Shown here: piece after piece, positions 53,300 to 62,356 of the stretch
Position numbering within the stretch: position 1 is the stretch's first letter
Layout: each line of letters begins with the position of its first letter
Origin: Verrucomicrobiota bacterium
Lineage (GTDB): Bacteria; Verrucomicrobiota; Verrucomicrobiia; Palsa-1439
Direction of reading: 5' to 3'
Length of the DNA stretch: 64,000 bases
Assembly: GCA_003152315.1 (NCBI GenBank)
Contig: PLZV01000037.1
Location: forward strand, 105,679-169,678
Made by a program: the position numbers and the translations under genes
Notes under the pieces: model-generated
Told to the model about the DNA's origin: nothing
Databases searched by the model: none
The model's input: only the letters and a program-made list of their open reading frames with translations

Positions 53300-55336
53300 A
53301 TGCAGACCACTTCGGACCATGCGGAGTTCCCGTGGCTTCGTCCTGAATTCGCCCGATTGTTAGCGATCCTCTGGGTGGTTGGGTTGGTGCTGGTTTACCT
53401 CGTTCGCTACGGCGCGTGGGTTCTGCCCTGGCAAGCGGCGAACCTGTTCGGCGCGGCGCTGCCCGCGCTTCACATTGGCCCGCATTTTCAGGAATTCTGG
53501 ATCGCACGGGCCTACGACTTCGCGTGCGTCGTCGGGATTGCGGTCGCGGCGCTGGGTTTGGGCGCAACAGTGACGCACCGGCTCGTGGCAAAGAGTGACA
53601 TTTTCGGCGCGCTGCTTGCCTTGGCCGTTGGTTTCTGGCTCCTGGCCGTGCTCGTGCTCGTGGCGGGATCCGTGTCCATCGCGAACATCCCGCTAGTATG
53701 CCTCGCATTGCTCTGCTGGTTCTTGCCTGCGCCCCGGAAGTTCGTCCGGAACTTTCAGGTTTCAACGGACCGGACTGACGGTTGGGCGAAGCTGATGGTC
53801 GCGTGCATCGTGCTTGCCGCGGTGCTCAACCTTGCGGGCGCGTCGGCCCCGCCGTTTGAATACGACGAACTCGAATACCATCTCGGCGCGCTGGCGGATT
53901 ATCAGCGCGCCGGCCGCATCGTGTTCCTGCCGCACAACTTCTATTCGAACCTGCCACAACTGACCGAGATGCTGTACCTGCTGGCGAAGACCATGACCAC
54001 GGACGTTGCGGCGAAGATGTTGCACTGGCTGTTTGGTCTGCTCGGCGCGCTGGCGGCATTCGGCGTGGCGCGGCGGCTGTGGTCGCGGGCCGTGGGGTTC
54101 ACGGCGGCGGCCCTGTTTTACTGCACGCCGTTCGTGCAGGACCTGGGGCAAACCGCGCGGATTGATTTGGCGACGGCGTTTTTCGCGACACTGGCGTTCG
54201 GCGCGCTGGTGATTTGGAACGAAGATGAAAGGCTCGACCTCGTTTGGTTGTCGGCCCTCTGTGCCGGTGCGGCGGTGGCGACAAAGTGGACGGCGATCCC
54301 GGTCGTGTTGTTACCATTGGCGGTATTGTTGGCATTCCGCCGGAAATTCCGGCTGCTACCGGTCTTCGGCCTTCTCGCCGTGGCTGTCGTCGCGCCGTGG
54401 TTGGTGAAGAATTGGCTGTCGACTGGCAATCCGGTCTACCCGCTCTTCCATCAATGGTTCCCGAACCCACATTGGAGCGCGTCTCAAGCCGCGGTGTTTT
54501 CAGAGAAGCATTATCCGATGTTCGGGTGGGGAACCATCGGACAGTTTTTCTCATTACTGTGGAACTATTCATTCGTTGAGGTGGGCGCAGTCCCGCTGTT
54601 GCTGATGACAACGCCGCTGGTCCTGGTGGTCTCGCGGTTCGAACCGGCGGCGAAGCGGGCGGGTTGGTTGGTCGCGGGCACCTACACGAGCTGGTTTTGC
54701 TTTACCTTTCGACCCTGGCGGTTTTTGTTTCCTGCCTTTGGCATGGCAGCCGTGGCGGGCGCGTTCGCGATGGAGAAACTCGGTCGCGAAACGCTCGTGC
54801 GATTCGCCCTGCGCCTGGCCGTTGCAATTGTCATGCTGGTAAGCCTTGCGACGCTGGCGTTGAATGATTTGGTGGACACGGAAAACCCGGAGCGTGTACC
54901 GCCCCAGATGAATTTCCTGCAGTACACGCTCGGACAATTCACGCGGGACGAATTCATCGCGCGAATGGGGAAGGGTGTGCTCGAGCCGATCATTTGGATG
55001 AACGAAAATCTGCCCAGCAACGCCAAAGTGCTCTATGTGGGAGAAGGTCGCGTGTATTATGCGAAACAGCCTGTCCTGTGGAGCACGGCGTTTGACCAGC
55101 ATCCGCTCACGGCGATGAGTAACGAGGCGAAAACGACGGAGGAGTTGCTGTCGGAACTGCGCGCCAAGGGGGTCTCGCATGTGTACATGAATTTTGCCGA
55201 ATTGGATCGGTTGCGACGCGGTTATGATTACATGCTGGACGCAAATTGGAGCCTGATCCAAAACACCCTGCAACATCATGCGACGGAAGTTCACCGGACG
55301 GGACGCGGGGTTGTGTACGAACTGGCGGATAAGTAG
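53300..55336 (+). CDS. GT39/ArnT-like membrane glycosyltransferase
   Basis: A 678-residue membrane protein with about 11-12 helices and the acidic first-loop motif FEYDELEYHLGALADYQRAG, typical of lipid-phosphate-sugar glycosyltransferases of the GT-C fold. A hydrophilic C-terminal domain of about 150 residues starts near MNEN. ATG 53300 (MQTTSDHAEF) is chosen over the upstream frame from 53264. Probably transfers sugars to lipid or glycan in the envelope. First gene of a glycan cluster with the GT4 and WecA-like genes. Confidence 0.75.
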   Translation: MQTTSDHAEFPWLRPEFARLLAILWVVGLVLVYLVRYGAWVLPWQAANLFGAALPALHIGPHFQEFWIARAYDFACVVGIAVAALGLGATVTHRLVAKSDIFGALLALAVGFWLLAVLVLVAGSVSIANIPLVCLALLCWFLPAPRKFVRNFQVSTDRTDGWAKLMVACIVLAAVLNLAGASAPPFEYDELEYHLGALADYQRAGRIVFLPHNFYSNLPQLTEMLYLLAKTMTTDVAAKMLHWLFGLLGALAAFGVARRLWSRAVGFTAAALFYCTPFVQDLGQTARIDLATAFFATLAFGALVIWNEDERLDLVWLSALCAGAAVATKWTAIPVVLLPLAVLLAFRRKFRLLPVFGLLAVAVVAPWLVKNWLSTGNPVYPLFHQWFPNPHWSASQAAVFSEKHYPMFGWGTIGQFFSLLWNYSFVEVGAVPLLLMTTPLVLVVSRFEPAAKRAGWLVAGTYTSWFCFTFRPWRFLFPAFGMAAVAGAFAMEKLGRETLVRFALRLAVAIVMLVSLATLALNDLVDTENPERVPPQMNFLQYTLGQFTRDEFIARMGKGVLEPIIWMNENLPSNAKVLYVGEGRVYYAKQPVLWSTAFDQHPLTAMSNEAKTTEELLSELRAKGVSHVYMNFAELDRLRRGYDYMLDANWSLIQNTLQHHATEVHRTGRGVVYELADK

Positions 55337-55339
55337 CCG

Positions 55340-56497
55340 ATGAAGATTTGTCATGTCATTACCCGGTTGATCGTCGGCGGGGCACAGGAGAATACCGTGT
55401 CCACGTGCATCGGCCTGCGGAAGCTGGGCCACGAGGTGGATTTGGTGATTGGGCCGCAAACAGGGCCGGAAGGTTCGCTCTACGATCAGGCGAAAGCGGC
55501 AGGTGTGCCGATCGTCGTGGTGGAGGAACTGCGGCGCGCGCCGAATCCGTTACACGATCTGGGCGCGTGTGCCGCGCTACGAAGATTATTCGCGCGCAAG
55601 CGGTACGACATCGTCCACACGCATAGCGGGAAGGCCGGGTTCATCGGGCGCATCTCAGCGAAGCTGGCCCGTGCGCCGATCATTGTACACACGATTCACG
55701 GGCCGTCCTTCTACGACTACCAGAATCCGATTGGCAATTGGATCTTCCGTTGGGCGGAGCAGGTGGCGGGTGGGTGTACGACACAATTTGTCTCGGTTGC
55801 GGACGCGATGACCGGGCAGTATCTCGCGGCGGGTATCGGTACGCCCAATCGGTACGTGACCATCCATAGCGGCATGAACATCGATGCGTTTCTGGGTGGG
55901 CGGCGTGATGATTCTTTGCGCCAATCGCTCGGGATTTCTCCGGGTGATCTTGTGGTTGGCAAGATTGCGCGGTTGTTCCGGCTGAAGGGGCATGAGTTCC
56001 TGTTCGAAGCGGCGCCGCGCATCGTCGCGGCCGTGCCGAACGTCAAGTTCCTGTTGGTGGGGGATGGAGTTTATCGTGAACGGTTTGAGCGACGAGTGGC
56101 GGAGATGGACTTGCGAAGTTATTTTGTTTTTGCGGGACTCATCCCGCCGAGCGAGATTCCGCGGTATGTGGCGTCCATGGATCTGCTGGTGCACTTGTCC
56201 TTGCGGGAGGGACTACCGCGGGCGTTGCCGCAGGCGCTCGCGTGCGGGAAGCCTGTGGTGGCGTTCGACGTGGATGGCGCGCGCGAAGTGTGCGTTGACG
56301 GAGAGACTGGTTTGCTTGTGCGGGCCGGGGATGTGAACGGGTTGGCCAACGCGGTGATTCGGTTGTTGCAGGACGCGAGCCTGGGCAATAGAATGGCTGC
56401 GCAGGGCAGAAATCTGGTCAAGGAGCGTTTTTCGGAGGAGCGGATGGTGAGGCAACTCGACGAGTTGTACCGGCGACTGTGGACGGCGCGGCACTGA
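55340..56497 (+). CDS. GT4-family glycosyltransferase
   Basis: A 385-residue GT-B glycosyltransferase. N-terminal MKICHVITRLIVGGAQENTV with the Gly-Gly-Ala-Glu/Gln pattern, donor-site GKIARLFRLKGHEFLFEA and the EX7E-like region LREGLPRALPQALACGKPVV. Cytoplasmic, using a nucleotide sugar to extend an oligosaccharide. It starts 3 bp after the GT39-like stop. Confidence 0.9.
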   Translation: MKICHVITRLIVGGAQENTVSTCIGLRKLGHEVDLVIGPQTGPEGSLYDQAKAAGVPIVVVEELRRAPNPLHDLGACAALRRLFARKRYDIVHTHSGKAGFIGRISAKLARAPIIVHTIHGPSFYDYQNPIGNWIFRWAEQVAGGCTTQFVSVADAMTGQYLAAGIGTPNRYVTIHSGMNIDAFLGGRRDDSLRQSLGISPGDLVVGKIARLFRLKGHEFLFEAAPRIVAAVPNVKFLLVGDGVYRERFERRVAEMDLRSYFVFAGLIPPSEIPRYVASMDLLVHLSLREGLPRALPQALACGKPVVAFDVDGAREVCVDGETGLLVRAGDVNGLANAVIRLLQDASLGNRMAAQGRNLVKERFSEERMVRQLDELYRRLWTARH

Positions 56498-56498
56498 C

Positions 56499-57593
56499 AT
56501 GCACTGGCTGCTGGTTTATTTTTATGTATTCGATGTCAGCTTCGGGCTGGCGCTGCTTCTTACGCCACTTTTCAAGCGACTTTCCATTCAATGGAATTAC
56601 GTTGACCAGCCGGACCGTGAGCGGAAGATTCATACCGAAGCGATGCCGTTGCTGGGCGGGGCGGCGGTTTTCAGCGCGTTTGCAGCCAACGTGGTCTTCA
56701 ACTATTTGATCCTCCTTCCGCTGGCAAGCCGGGTGGACCTGCCCTTCATCGAGATGCCCGATGTGAAGATGTATTTGGACGGCGCGTTCTCGGTCTGGCC
56801 GAAATTGCTGGTGATCGTGCTCGGGGGCGGCCTGATGGTGGCGCTCGGGATGTACGACGACAAATACGAGATCAAGGCGCGAACGAAGTTGATTGCGCAG
56901 ATCGTCATTGCGTTGTTGGTTGCGCTGGCGGGGATCCGGGCCACGGTGTTCATTCACAGCACCTTTGTGAGCTATGTGCTGACGGTATTGTGGATCGTGA
57001 CCATTACCAATGCGATGAACTTTCTCGATAACATGGACGGACTGTGCGCGGGCATCGGGCTGGTTTGCGCGGCGCTCTTCGGGCTCATTGCGGGGATTCA
57101 ACATGAGTATTTCGTCTGCCTCATCGCGCTGGCGCTCGCGGGCGCCCTGTTGGGTTTCCTGCCGCATAACTTCAAGCCGGCAACAATCTTTCTTGGGGAT
57201 GCGGGCAGTCACTTTGTGGGCTATATGCTGGCGGTCCTACCGATTACTGTCACGTTCTATCGGCATGGGACAACGCCCACGCTATTACCGGTGCTGATTC
57301 CGCTATTGGTGCTGGCGGTCCCGCTGTTCGATCTCGTGATGGTGACGTGGATTCGACTGCGCGGCGGCCAGCCCATTTATCAGGGCGACGTGAACCATCT
57401 TTCTCATCGACTGGTGCGACTCGGCCTGCCGCAAAGCTGGGCGGTGACGCTGATTTACCTGATCACCCTGACCCTCGGCCTGGGGGCCACGGTGCTTTTG
57501 TGGTCGCAGCTGACCGCCGCGCTGATCGTGATCGTCCAGGCCATCTGTATTCTCGCCATCGTGACGCTGCTGGAGCGGCTCGGCGGGAAGTGA
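56499..57593 (+). CDS. undecaprenyl-phosphate sugar-1-phosphate transferase (WecA/MraY superfamily)
   Basis: A 364-residue polytopic membrane enzyme. Conserved cytoplasmic loops: HTEAMPLLGGAAVF (about 43-56), YDDKYEIKARTKL (about 114-126, with the Asp-Asp), NAMNFLDNMDGLCAG (about 170-184), IFLGDAGSHFVGY (about 228-240) and NHLSHRLVRLG. The last His-containing loop fits WecA/TagO more than MraY. It starts lipid-linked glycan synthesis by putting a HexNAc-1-phosphate on undecaprenyl phosphate. It begins 1 bp after the GT4 stop codon. Confidence 0.88.
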   Translation: MHWLLVYFYVFDVSFGLALLLTPLFKRLSIQWNYVDQPDRERKIHTEAMPLLGGAAVFSAFAANVVFNYLILLPLASRVDLPFIEMPDVKMYLDGAFSVWPKLLVIVLGGGLMVALGMYDDKYEIKARTKLIAQIVIALLVALAGIRATVFIHSTFVSYVLTVLWIVTITNAMNFLDNMDGLCAGIGLVCAALFGLIAGIQHEYFVCLIALALAGALLGFLPHNFKPATIFLGDAGSHFVGYMLAVLPITVTFYRHGTTPTLLPVLIPLLVLAVPLFDLVMVTWIRLRGGQPIYQGDVNHLSHRLVRLGLPQSWAVTLIYLITLTLGLGATVLLWSQLTAALIVIVQAICILAIVTLLERLGGK

Positions 57594-57636
57594 GACGGTT
57601 GACTCGGTTGCGTCAAACTGCGAATATCCCGCGTTC

Positions 57637-59148
57637 ATGAAATTTTACGTCACCACGCCGATTTATTATGTCAACGACCGACCGCACATTGGCCATGTGT
57701 ATACCACGACAATTGCGGATATCGCGGCGCGGTTTCATCGGTTGTGCGGCGACGAGGTGTTTTTTCTCACGGGCACGGACGAGCATGCGGCGAAGGTGGT
57801 GGACTCGGCGGCCGAACACGGCATGACGCCCCAACAGTGGGCCGACCAGAATGCGCAGGCGTTTCAGGAGACATTCGCGAAGCTCGGCATCACGAACGAC
57901 GATTTCATTCGCACCAGTCAGCCGCGGCACAAAGAGAAGGCGCAGCAATACATGGCCGAGTTGCTGAAGACGGGGGACGTGTATCTTGGGGAGTACGAGG
58001 GCTGGTACGACGCGGGGCAGGAAGAGTATTTGCCCGAGAATAAGGCGAAGGAATACGAGTTCAAGTCGCCCATCAACGGCAAGCCACTGGTCCGTAAACG
58101 GGAGAAGAACTACTTTTTCCGTCTCAGCCAATACAGCGACGCTCTCTTAAAACTGCTCGAGGAGCGGCCGGGGTTCGTCCAGCCGGATGTACGCCGCAAA
58201 GAAGTTGCGAATCGTATTCGGGAAGGCCTCAACGATATACCGATCTCGCGTACCAGCGAACACAATTGGGGCATTCGCGTGCCGGGGGATGAAGCCCACG
58301 TCATTTACGTATGGATCGATGCGCTGTTCAACTATCTCTCCGCGGTCGACAACCCCGAGCGGCGACATTTCTGGCCCGCAGACGTGCATTTGATTGCCAA
58401 AGACATTCTCTGGTTTCACGCGGTAATCTGGCCGACAATGTTAATGGCGCTGAAGCGTGAGTTGCCGCGGCAGGTTTACGCCCACAGCTTCTGGATTAGT
58501 GAAGGCCAGAAAATGAGCAAGAGCCTGGGCAATTTTGTCGACCTTGAAAAAATCGACCGGTATGTCGCGGATTTTGGGCTGGACGCGCTGCGCTACTTTT
58601 TGGCGCGCCATGGTCCACTCGGAATCAACGACAGTGATTTTGCTGACGCCCGATTCAATGATGTGTACAACGCGGAGCTGGCCGACAAGATGGGGAACCT
58701 GGTGAATCGCACGCTCACGATGATCCAGCGCTATCGAAATGGCATCGTACCGCAGCCGAAAGATGAGGCGTTGCGCGCGGTCGCGGAGAAGATGGTGAGC
58801 GCCTATCGGGAAGGGATGGGGTGTTTGGATTTTGTCGGCGCCCTCGAGGCGCTGTGGGATTTTGTGGTGCGCTCGAACCAGTACGTCGAAGAGAGCGCGC
58901 CGTGGAAGTTGGCCAAGGATCCGGCGAACGCGCGCCAACTCGATGGCGTGCTTTACAATCTGGCAGAATCGGCTCGGCTGATTTCCGTTCTGGTAACGCC
59001 GTTTATGCCGACAATCGCGCAGCAGATTCGCACGCAATTGGGCGTTGCGGACAAACTCCAGGTGTTCAGTGACGAGATCGCGTGGGGGCGCCTTGCGGCG
59101 GGGACGAAGATCGGGCTGGTTGCGCCGTTGTTCCCGAAACGCACATGA
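57637..59148 (+). CDS. metG: methionyl-tRNA synthetase
   Basis: A 503-residue class I synthetase with HIGH at 17-20 (RPHIGHVY) and KMSKS at 292-296 (EGQKMSKSLGN). The connective domain has no CxxC zinc knuckles, and there is no C-terminal tRNA-binding EMAP-like domain, so it is a short form. Length and motifs match bacterial MetG of the about 500-residue group. The esterase ATG overlaps its stop. Confidence 0.95.
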   Translation: MKFYVTTPIYYVNDRPHIGHVYTTTIADIAARFHRLCGDEVFFLTGTDEHAAKVVDSAAEHGMTPQQWADQNAQAFQETFAKLGITNDDFIRTSQPRHKEKAQQYMAELLKTGDVYLGEYEGWYDAGQEEYLPENKAKEYEFKSPINGKPLVRKREKNYFFRLSQYSDALLKLLEERPGFVQPDVRRKEVANRIREGLNDIPISRTSEHNWGIRVPGDEAHVIYVWIDALFNYLSAVDNPERRHFWPADVHLIAKDILWFHAVIWPTMLMALKRELPRQVYAHSFWISEGQKMSKSLGNFVDLEKIDRYVADFGLDALRYFLARHGPLGINDSDFADARFNDVYNAELADKMGNLVNRTLTMIQRYRNGIVPQPKDEALRAVAEKMVSAYREGMGCLDFVGALEALWDFVVRSNQYVEESAPWKLAKDPANARQLDGVLYNLAESARLISVLVTPFMPTIAQQIRTQLGVADKLQVFSDEIAWGRLAAGTKIGLVAPLFPKRT

Positions 59149-59942
59149 TCCAGTTGCCTGAGTCGTCCCGCTTCCACATCATCGACGAGTTGAAGGTGTT
59201 GCCTCGTTTCGGCCATCTTACGCCTCGGCCGATCTATGTGTATCTTCCCGAACTCGCGGAGCACGATCACCGGCGGCGCTTCCCCGTGCTGTACTGTCAC
59301 GACGGTCAGAATATCTGGGACGATCCGCATTGCTGCTTTGGTCACGGCGGCTGGTGTCTCAACCTGATCGCCGATGAGTTGACACGCGAGGGGAAGATGG
59401 AGCCGGCGATCCTTGTCGGCATCCCGAACACGCACGCGCGATTCCGCGAGTACTCACCGGGGAAAACGTACGACGACATTCTCGCGCATCCGTACGCGAA
59501 TTACGTTGTCGATGTTGTGAAGCGCCACGTCGATCGAAAGTTCCCGACGAAGAAAGATCGCGGGCAGACCGCGCTGCTGGGTTCGTCCCTGGGGGGGCTC
59601 GTCTCGTTGTGGATGGCGCATAAACTTCCCGAAACGTTTCACAAAGCCGCCTGTCTCTCCGGCGCGTTCCAGGTACGGGATCGACAGAACAAATCGTTCG
59701 TCGAGTTCGTCAAGGAACGCGAACGCCAGGATCTGCGCATCTATCTTGACTGCGGCACGGTGCGGGACGGCGCGCCGCAATCGCGCAAGGTGCATCAGGC
59801 GTATCTTGCGCGCGGCTGGCGCGAGGGAGAAGATCTCTGCTACTTCGAAGACGATGGCGGTGAGCACAATGAGCGCTGTTGGCGCGAGCGTGTGTGGCGC
59901 GCGCTCGTTTTCCTCTTCGGAAACGCCACCGACGCGAAGTAA
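59145..59942 (+). CDS. esterase of the Esterase_D/PF00756 type
   Basis: A 265-residue alpha/beta hydrolase without signal peptide. Nucleophile Ser148 lies in LLGSSLGGLVS; His appears in GGEHNERCWRERV near the end, and an acid residue in LRIYLDCGT. Relatives hydrolyse carbohydrate esters, siderophore esters or acyl-CoA-derived esters. ATG 59145 overlaps the metG stop (ATGA), so it is translated with metG; the longer frame from 59082 lies within metG. Confidence 0.85.
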   Translation: MIQLPESSRFHIIDELKVLPRFGHLTPRPIYVYLPELAEHDHRRRFPVLYCHDGQNIWDDPHCCFGHGGWCLNLIADELTREGKMEPAILVGIPNTHARFREYSPGKTYDDILAHPYANYVVDVVKRHVDRKFPTKKDRGQTALLGSSLGGLVSLWMAHKLPETFHKAACLSGAFQVRDRQNKSFVEFVKERERQDLRIYLDCGTVRDGAPQSRKVHQAYLARGWREGEDLCYFEDDGGEHNERCWRERVWRALVFLFGNATDAK

Positions 59943-60263
59943 AGAGCCGCGTCGGAATCTCCGCGAACGCAACACGAAACTTGTAATCCGGAGATTACTT
60001 GCGCTTCAAAGGTTGCTCAAACCTCATTGCCGTTCTGCGTCCTCCTTCCCAGAGAATTACGGCTCTTCACGCCTGCTCAAACTTGTCCATTTGAAGCGAG
60101 CGAACAAGATAGAACACTATTGCATCTGGTTTGAGAATTCCTTGTAGTGGTGCGGTCTGTGAGGAACTCACTGAAAAATTCCTTCCGTGGCGTTTCATTC
60201 TACCACCAATCACTTACGGTAAAGCCATGAGTGAAGATTTTTCGGATTTTTTCAGGAAAGGTA
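59943..60263. other. spacer upstream of mraZ
   Basis: About 320 bp without a credible gene. AATCTCCG (59956) and CGGAGATT (59989) form an 8-bp stem with a 25-nt loop just after the esterase stop, a possible but weak transcript end. AT content rises toward the mraZ promoter. Confidence 0.5.
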
Positions 60264-60292
60264 TTGACACATCATGGGTAGCTGTGTCAGAA
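60264..60292 (+). promoter_or_regulatory. mraZ promoter
   Basis: TTGACA at 60264-60269 and, 17 bp on, TCAGAA at 60287-60292. The -10 is poor, which suits an activatable or tightly regulated promoter. It overlaps the first two MraZ boxes. Confidence 0.5.
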
Positions 60293-60309
60293 AGTGGGGC
60301 GTTGTGGGG
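60275..60309 (+). promoter_or_regulatory. MraZ operator: four boxes at 10-bp spacing
   Basis: TGGGT (60275), TGTCA (60285), TGGGG (60295) and TGGGG (60305) recur at exactly 10-bp intervals, ending 33 bp before mraZ. Known MraZ operators are direct TGGGN repeats spaced by one helical turn. The second box is degenerate. The array overlaps the -10 region, fitting autorepression. Confidence 0.7.
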
Positions 60310-60341
60310 ATGGTGATTTTCAAGGAGGAATCACGATCCAA

Positions 60342-60794
60342 ATGGTTAAGGCACTAACAAGGACGGTGTTCGTTGGCACGTTTCGTCACTCGGTGGACGA
60401 AAAGAAGCGTGTAGCGATCCCGGCGAAATGGCGGGCCGCCGCGAAAGGCTCGCAGGAGTTTTACGTGTTGCCCGACCCAAAGAATTGTCTCGTGGTGTTG
60501 CCGGCATCGGCGATGGAGAAGATGCTGGAGCGCGCCGACGACATTTCGATTGGGGAATACGAGCGACGCGATGTACTCCGTTTGATCGCCTCGCGGGCGC
60601 ACGGTTCGCCCTGCGACAAGCAGGGGCGTATCGCTTTGACCGATGAGCTCCTGGGGCACGCCGGCGTTGATAAAGAGGCAGTGCTGGTGGGGATGCTGAC
60701 ACGGTTTGAGATTTGGTCGCCCGCCCGCTGGGCTGAGGTTGACCGCAACGCGATGCAGAAATTTTCGGAAGCCGCCAAGCAGGTGGGATTGTGA
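60342..60794 (+). CDS. mraZ: transcriptional regulator MraZ
   Basis: A 150-residue protein of two AbrB-like MraZ halves (FVGTFRHSVDEKKRVAIPAKW near the start; ASRAHGSPCDKQGRIALTDEL near 85-105). It forms ring oligomers that bind TGGGN repeats and control the dcw operon. ATG 60342 starts MVKALTRTVF; AAGGAGG at 60322-60328 lies 13 bp away, a little far. The frame is open further upstream, but that part overlaps the operator. Confidence 0.93.
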   Translation: MVKALTRTVFVGTFRHSVDEKKRVAIPAKWRAAAKGSQEFYVLPDPKNCLVVLPASAMEKMLERADDISIGEYERRDVLRLIASRAHGSPCDKQGRIALTDELLGHAGVDKEAVLVGMLTRFEIWSPARWAEVDRNAMQKFSEAAKQVGL

Positions 60795-60801
60795 GATCGA
60801 A

Positions 60802-61170
60802 ATGAGTCGAGATAACGTCATGAGTTTTTTGAGTTTAAGCCGCAGCCTGACCAATCTGGGCGGCGAAATGCGGCAGTTCCGACTGCCGCGGATGAATCCA
60901 TTTCCGAAGTTGGACGGCAGAATTGTCCACTCGGCAGGCAGCAACGGAGTAACGCGGTCCGCCTCGCGCCCCGTAGCGCGAGGCACGGTCATCATCGAGG
61001 GGGGCTGTGGTTGTTTGCCGGAGATGGCCACCGACGTGATTGATACTTCCGCGAGTTACACCGTGGAGAACGTGAAACGCGAGCGTTCCAGCAGCAACCC
61101 GTGGTCGCGCGTTGGAATTGGACATTTGGTCGGAAGAGTGTTGGGCAGTCATCGTGCCGCGCGCTTGTGA
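60802..61170 (+). CDS. small ORF between mraZ and rsmH, unknown
   Basis: An open frame of 122 residues (MSRDNVMSFLSLSRSLTNLG onward) fills the gap between mraZ and rsmH, starting 7 bp after the mraZ stop with GAGATCGAA before the ATG. It has no domain, signal or membrane segment that I recognise; the middle is Gly/Cys-containing (IIEGGCGCLPEM) and the end Arg-rich. It may be a lineage-specific gene or a fortuitous ORF in a long leader. Position and orientation favour a real gene, but codon use was not tested. Confidence 0.4.
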   Translation: MSRDNVMSFLSLSRSLTNLGGEMRQFRLPRMNPFPKLDGRIVHSAGSNGVTRSASRPVARGTVIIEGGCGCLPEMATDVIDTSASYTVENVKRERSSSNPWSRVGIGHLVGRVLGSHRAARL

Positions 61171-61214
61171 GAGGGGACTCGCAAGGCCGTCGCGGTCTCG
61201 TGAGGCGATGACGG

Positions 61215-61232
61215 CGGGAGTGAAGGCTCCCG
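61215..61232 (+). other. small hairpin in the rsmH leader
   Basis: CGGGAG-TGAAGG-CTCCCG, a 6-bp stem in a G-rich leader between the small ORF and rsmH. No T-run, so not a terminator; possible mRNA structure. Confidence 0.4.
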
Positions 61233-61314
61233 TGAGTGGGTCAGGGAAGTGTGTCAGAGGAGGCTTGGATCGGCGTACGTAAGTCGTCGATTTCCTACCG
61301 ATCAAGGCTTCCGC

Positions 61315-62262
61315 ATGACCTATCACACCCCTGTCCTAATCAAGGAGGTCGTAAACCAGTTGCAGCCGCGCCGCGGCGGATTGTACGTGGATTGTACTGT
61401 TGGCGGCGCCGGGCATGCGCGGGAGGTTTTGCGCGCGTGCGGGCCGGAGGGACAGTTGGTCGGGCTGGACTGGGACGAGGAGGCCATCGCGGCTAGTCGC
61501 GAGCGGTTGGTTGAATTTGGTGCGCGCGTTCAATTGGTTCGCGCCAACTACGTGGAGTTGGAGAAAGTGTTGATGAGTTTGAGAGTGACAGCGGTGGATG
61601 GGGTCGTGTTCGACCTCGGCGTGAGTTCGCGTCAGTTTGACGAGCCCGGGCGGGGCTTCAGCTTTCAGCGGGAAGGCCCGCTCGATATGCGCATGAGCCG
61701 CCAGCCCCGGGAATCCCATGGTGAACGCGGAGCCACCGCCCAGGACATCCTCCGCACCGCTGGTCTCGATGAACTCGCCAGGATCTTCCGCGTGTATGGC
61801 GAAGAAAGACGCGCCCGCGCGATCGCCCGTGAAATTGTCGCCGAGCGCGAGCACACGCCGCTGGAAACCACAACGCAACTCGCCCGATTGGTGGAATCCG
61901 TGCTCGGGCCAAAGCATGGTGGAATTCATCCGGCGACGCGCGTTTTCCAGGCGCTCCGTATCGCGGTGAACGACGAACTCGGTAATCTCAAGCGGGGCCT
62001 GGAGACCGCGACGCAATTCCTGAAATCAGACGGGCGTATCGCTGTGATCTCTTTCCATTCATTGGAAGACCGCATTGTAAAACGATTTTTTGTGGAGAAA
62101 AGCACCGGTTGCACTTGCCCGACGGATTTGCCGGCGTGTGCGTGTGGCCGGAAAGAAACGCTGCGGATAGTAACTCGGAAGCCCATCACGGCGGGTGAAG
62201 TGGAAGTGCGCAACAATCCCCGGGCGCGCAGCGCGAAGCTGCGGGTCGCGGAGAAACTTTGA
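61315..62262 (+). CDS. rsmH: 16S rRNA (cytosine(1402)-N(4))-methyltransferase
   Basis: A 315-residue MraW/RsmH protein from ATG 61315 (MTYHTPVLIKEVV). SAM site VDCTVGGAGHAREVL, then GLDWDEEAIAAS, VDGVVFDLGVSSRQFDEPGR and the late HPATRVFQALRIAVNDEL and AVISFHSLEDRIVKRFF, all diagnostic. It modifies 16S rRNA in the decoding centre and is a standard dcw gene after mraZ. The frame reaches up to 61249 without family similarity. Confidence 0.95.
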   Translation: MTYHTPVLIKEVVNQLQPRRGGLYVDCTVGGAGHAREVLRACGPEGQLVGLDWDEEAIAASRERLVEFGARVQLVRANYVELEKVLMSLRVTAVDGVVFDLGVSSRQFDEPGRGFSFQREGPLDMRMSRQPRESHGERGATAQDILRTAGLDELARIFRVYGEERRARAIAREIVAEREHTPLETTTQLARLVESVLGPKHGGIHPATRVFQALRIAVNDELGNLKRGLETATQFLKSDGRIAVISFHSLEDRIVKRFFVEKSTGCTCPTDLPACACGRKETLRIVTRKPITAGEVEVRNNPRARSAKLRVAEKL

Positions 62263-62293
62263 AAATTCGAATTCTGAGATTGGCAATATTCAA

Positions 62294-62342
62294 GGGGGTG
62301 GGGAACCCCCCAGGGGGCCGGTTCAAGGAGGCCGGCCCCCTG
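62294..62342 (+). other. tandem hairpins between rsmH and ftsL
   Basis: A small stem (GGGGG 62294-62298 with CCCCC 62306-62310) is followed by a strong 11-bp stem CAGGGGGCCGG (62311-62321) with CCGGCCCCCTG (62332-62342). The loop of the second is TTCAAGGAGG, a Shine-Dalgarno-like sequence. No T-run, so an RNA processing or translational control structure is more likely than a terminator. Confidence 0.6.
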
Positions 62343-62356
62343 GACAGATTTGAGTG

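Noticed and set aside
61171-61260. Structured G-rich leader as a possible RNase P RNA or other known ncRNA
   Set aside because: The diagnostic GAAAGTCC-type core and long paired arms are missing; only a 6-bp hairpin is visible.
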